From Pseudanabaena sp. UWO311 (lineage in GTDB: Bacteria > Cyanobacteriota > Cyanobacteriia > Pseudanabaenales > Pseudanabaenaceae), in NCBI RefSeq assembly GCF_006937785.1, contig NZ_SJEE01000001.1, positions 1 through 64,000 on the forward strand: a stretch of DNA of 64,000 bases. Reading direction: 5' to 3'. The notes beneath the pieces are model-generated. The model saw nothing but the letters and a program-made list of their open reading frames with translations, made no database searches and had not been told where the DNA came from. This document shows, piece by piece, positions 62,674 through 64,000 of the stretch; the stretch's first letter is position 1, and each line of letters starts with the position of its first letter. A program made the translations under genes and the position numbers.

Positions 62674-63847
62674 GTTACATATTGGTATTGCCTGTAATAT
62701 TACTACTGGTAAGCTCGACTCTAATCATGCAATTGAAGGTGGGGAATATCCATTTTTTACTTGCGCTGCCGAACCTATTCATATTGACCACTATTCATTT
62801 GACGGTGATGTTGTTTTAGTTGCTGGGAATAATGCTCAAGGCAATTTTCATATTAATAGATTCAAGGGAAAATTTAATGCTTATCAAAGAACTTATGTTT
62901 TAACAGCCAAAGAAAATTTCGACATTGATTATATTTATTATTCACTCAGATTAGAACTTAAACGCTTAAAAGAAAAAGCTCAAGGTTCGCAAACTAAGTT
63001 TCTTACAATGCCTATTCTAGAAGGTATAGCTCTTCGTGAAATAAATAGTAATATACAGAAAAAAATTGCAGATGTTCTTTCTGCTCTTGATGCCAAAATT
63101 GAACTGAATAATCGAATTAATGCTGAGTTAGAGAGTCTTGCTAAGACGATTTATGATTATTGGTTCGTGCAGTTTGACTTTCCTAATGCAGATGGCAAGC
63201 CCTATAAGTCTTCTGGCGGTGAGATGGTGTATGTGGATGGTGGAGGTTGCGATCGGGCAATTCCTGCGGGTTGGGAAATTGGATGTGTTTCTGATTTATT
63301 TGAAATCAATCCTTCTGAGACGTTATCCAAAGGAAATATTAGTGCTTATATAGATATGAGTGCTATCCCTACATCTGGCTTTATGACAGGAGAAATCCAA
63401 TATAAACCCTTTAATGGTGGTATGAAGTTTAGAAATGGAGATGTTGTAATTGCAAGAATAACCCCATGTTTAGAGAATGGTAAAACAGGCTTAATTACAT
63501 TACTAAAAGATAATGAGATAGGATTTGGATCAACAGAATTTATTGTTTTGAGAGGGAAAAATAGATCGTTAAGTAGTTTTGCAGCTTGTCTTTCACGCTC
63601 TACATCTTTTAGAAATTTTGCTATTTCAAATATGACTGGTACATCAGGACGTAAACGAGTAGATGCAAAAGCAATTGAAAGATTTTCTATCCCAATTCCT
63701 GAGAATGGATTGATTTCTCAATTTGAAAATGTTGTTAGTAGATATTTTCAGCTATTAACGATTAACACTAGAGAAAATCAACAACTAACCAAACTCCGCG
63801 ATTGGCTGCTACCGATGCTAATGAACGGACAGGTCAGCATTAAGTAA
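62663..63847 (+). CDS. hsdS: Type I restriction-modification system, specificity subunit S
   Basis: HsdS contains the two target-recognition domains that set the sequence specificity. TRD1 spans about residues 1-125 (NITTGKLDSN, YPFFTCAAE, AYQRTYVL), followed by the first conserved helix (IQKKIADVLSALDAKIELNN). TRD2 starts at about 180 (IPAGWEIGCVSDLFEINPSE) and is followed by the second helix near the C-terminus. The ending QLTKLRDWLLPMLMNGQV is typical. Codons overlap hsdM by 11 bases. A degenerate second copy of the 3' end follows at 63933. Confidence 0.9.
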   Translation: MKDKLHIGIACNITTGKLDSNHAIEGGEYPFFTCAAEPIHIDHYSFDGDVVLVAGNNAQGNFHINRFKGKFNAYQRTYVLTAKENFDIDYIYYSLRLELKRLKEKAQGSQTKFLTMPILEGIALREINSNIQKKIADVLSALDAKIELNNRINAELESLAKTIYDYWFVQFDFPNADGKPYKSSGGEMVYVDGGGCDRAIPAGWEIGCVSDLFEINPSETLSKGNISAYIDMSAIPTSGFMTGEIQYKPFNGGMKFRNGDVVIARITPCLENGKTGLITLLKDNEIGFGSTEFIVLRGKNRSLSSFAACLSRSTSFRNFAISNMTGTSGRKRVDAKAIERFSIPIPENGLISQFENVVSRYFQLLTINTRENQQLTKLRDWLLPMLMNGQVSIK

Positions 63848-63860
63848 CCTTCAGCAGTTG

Positions 63861-63926
63861 AGATCTCCGACTTTTTCTATAAAATCAGAGATAACCTATG
63901 TCATGCACAAAAAAAGTCGGAGATCT
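63861..63926. repeat. Inverted repeat between hsdS and its tail remnant
   Basis: Arms AGATCTCCGACTTTTT (63861-63876) and the exact complement (63911-63926) enclose 34 bases. It may be the hsdS terminator or a small inserted element. Confidence 0.6.
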
Positions 63927-63932
63927 GGATAT

Positions 63933-64000
63933 CAGCAACTAACCCAACTCCGCGATCACCTGTTGACGATGATAGCGATCGGGCAAGTTAACATTAAATA
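63933..64000 (+). pseudogene. Second, diverged copy of the hsdS 3' end
   Basis: From 63933 the frame reads QQLTQLRDHLLTMIAIGQVN, ending in IK at the window edge, against QQLTKLRDWLLPMLMNGQVS plus IK at the end of the intact hsdS. At DNA level CAGCAACTAACC-AACTCCGCGAT is nearly identical. It begins inside the gene with no upstream part, so it is a leftover of an hsdS duplication or replacement. Its stop lies at or just beyond the edge. Confidence 0.75.

Noticed and set aside
1-64000. CRISPR array
   Set aside because: I saw no regularly spaced 28-37-bp direct repeats with unique spacers; the only regular array is the three 23-bp units at 13618, which lack spacers.

Overview
The window is cyanobacterial chromosomal DNA of moderate-to-low GC. 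The HIP1 octamer GCGATCGC is scattered through most genes. The gene set fits a cyanobacterium: GUN4 domain, DUF2811, an Slr1339-type protein, an SphR-type Pho box ahead of pstS, and very large multi-PAS/GAF hybrid kinases. Many intergenic gaps hold long, nearly perfect palindromes, which reminds me of Pseudanabaena-like filamentous strains. The genus is an inference from style, not from a marker gene.

Layout. 1-1230: the end of a transposase-like frame abuts a 5'-truncated GUN4 domain, followed by palindromic repeats and a small hypothetical gene. 1394-3968: a polysaccharide cluster with two GT2 glycosyltransferases and a hexapeptide acyltransferase. 4254-6858: an Mla-like lipid-transport operon (ATPase, MCE protein, NfeD protein). 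6871-7080: a hairpin and a cluster of four DnaA boxes, a candidate replication origin. 7363-15113: DUF2811, hemY, a STAS protein, rimO, a phospholipase-D-like lipoprotein, small conserved genes and an alpha/beta hydrolase. 15192-19310: pstSCAB with an upstream four-unit Pho box. 19846-30384: HtrA protease, a membrane protein, an FHA-TPR protein, cobalamin genes cbiB and cobQ, a double-ATPase peptide transporter subunit, a PLP decarboxylase and aroE.

30551-33422 is a small defence island downstream of uvrB. An antitoxin/PIN toxin pair is followed by a PtuA-like ATPase and a PtuB-like HNH nuclease (Septu type). The nuclease gene is interrupted near codon 15 by a 128-bp element with 19-bp perfect inverted ends. 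A second, diverged copy of the uvrB 3' end lies at the far side of the island.

33471-57055 is mostly housekeeping: uvrB, a vWA protein, an Slr1339-like protein, gloB, tRNA-Gln, a fused nucleotidyltransferase/phosphomannomutase-like protein, pyrF, def, murE, purN, dusA, rsmH and ilvH. It also holds two giant hybrid histidine kinases, one ending in an adenylate cyclase domain. 57261-64000 is a type I restriction-modification operon (hsdR, a Uma2 gene, hsdM, hsdS). A degenerate second copy of the hsdS tail runs off the window edge.

Several interspersed repeat families fill the gaps. One is a roughly 100-bp double-hairpin element in four copies, bounded by TACCAA/TTGGTA. Another is a roughly 115-bp multi-hairpin element in two copies; one copy has 30-bp perfect inverted ends. 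A third is a set of long palindromes with AAAACCCA shoulders and unrelated cores.
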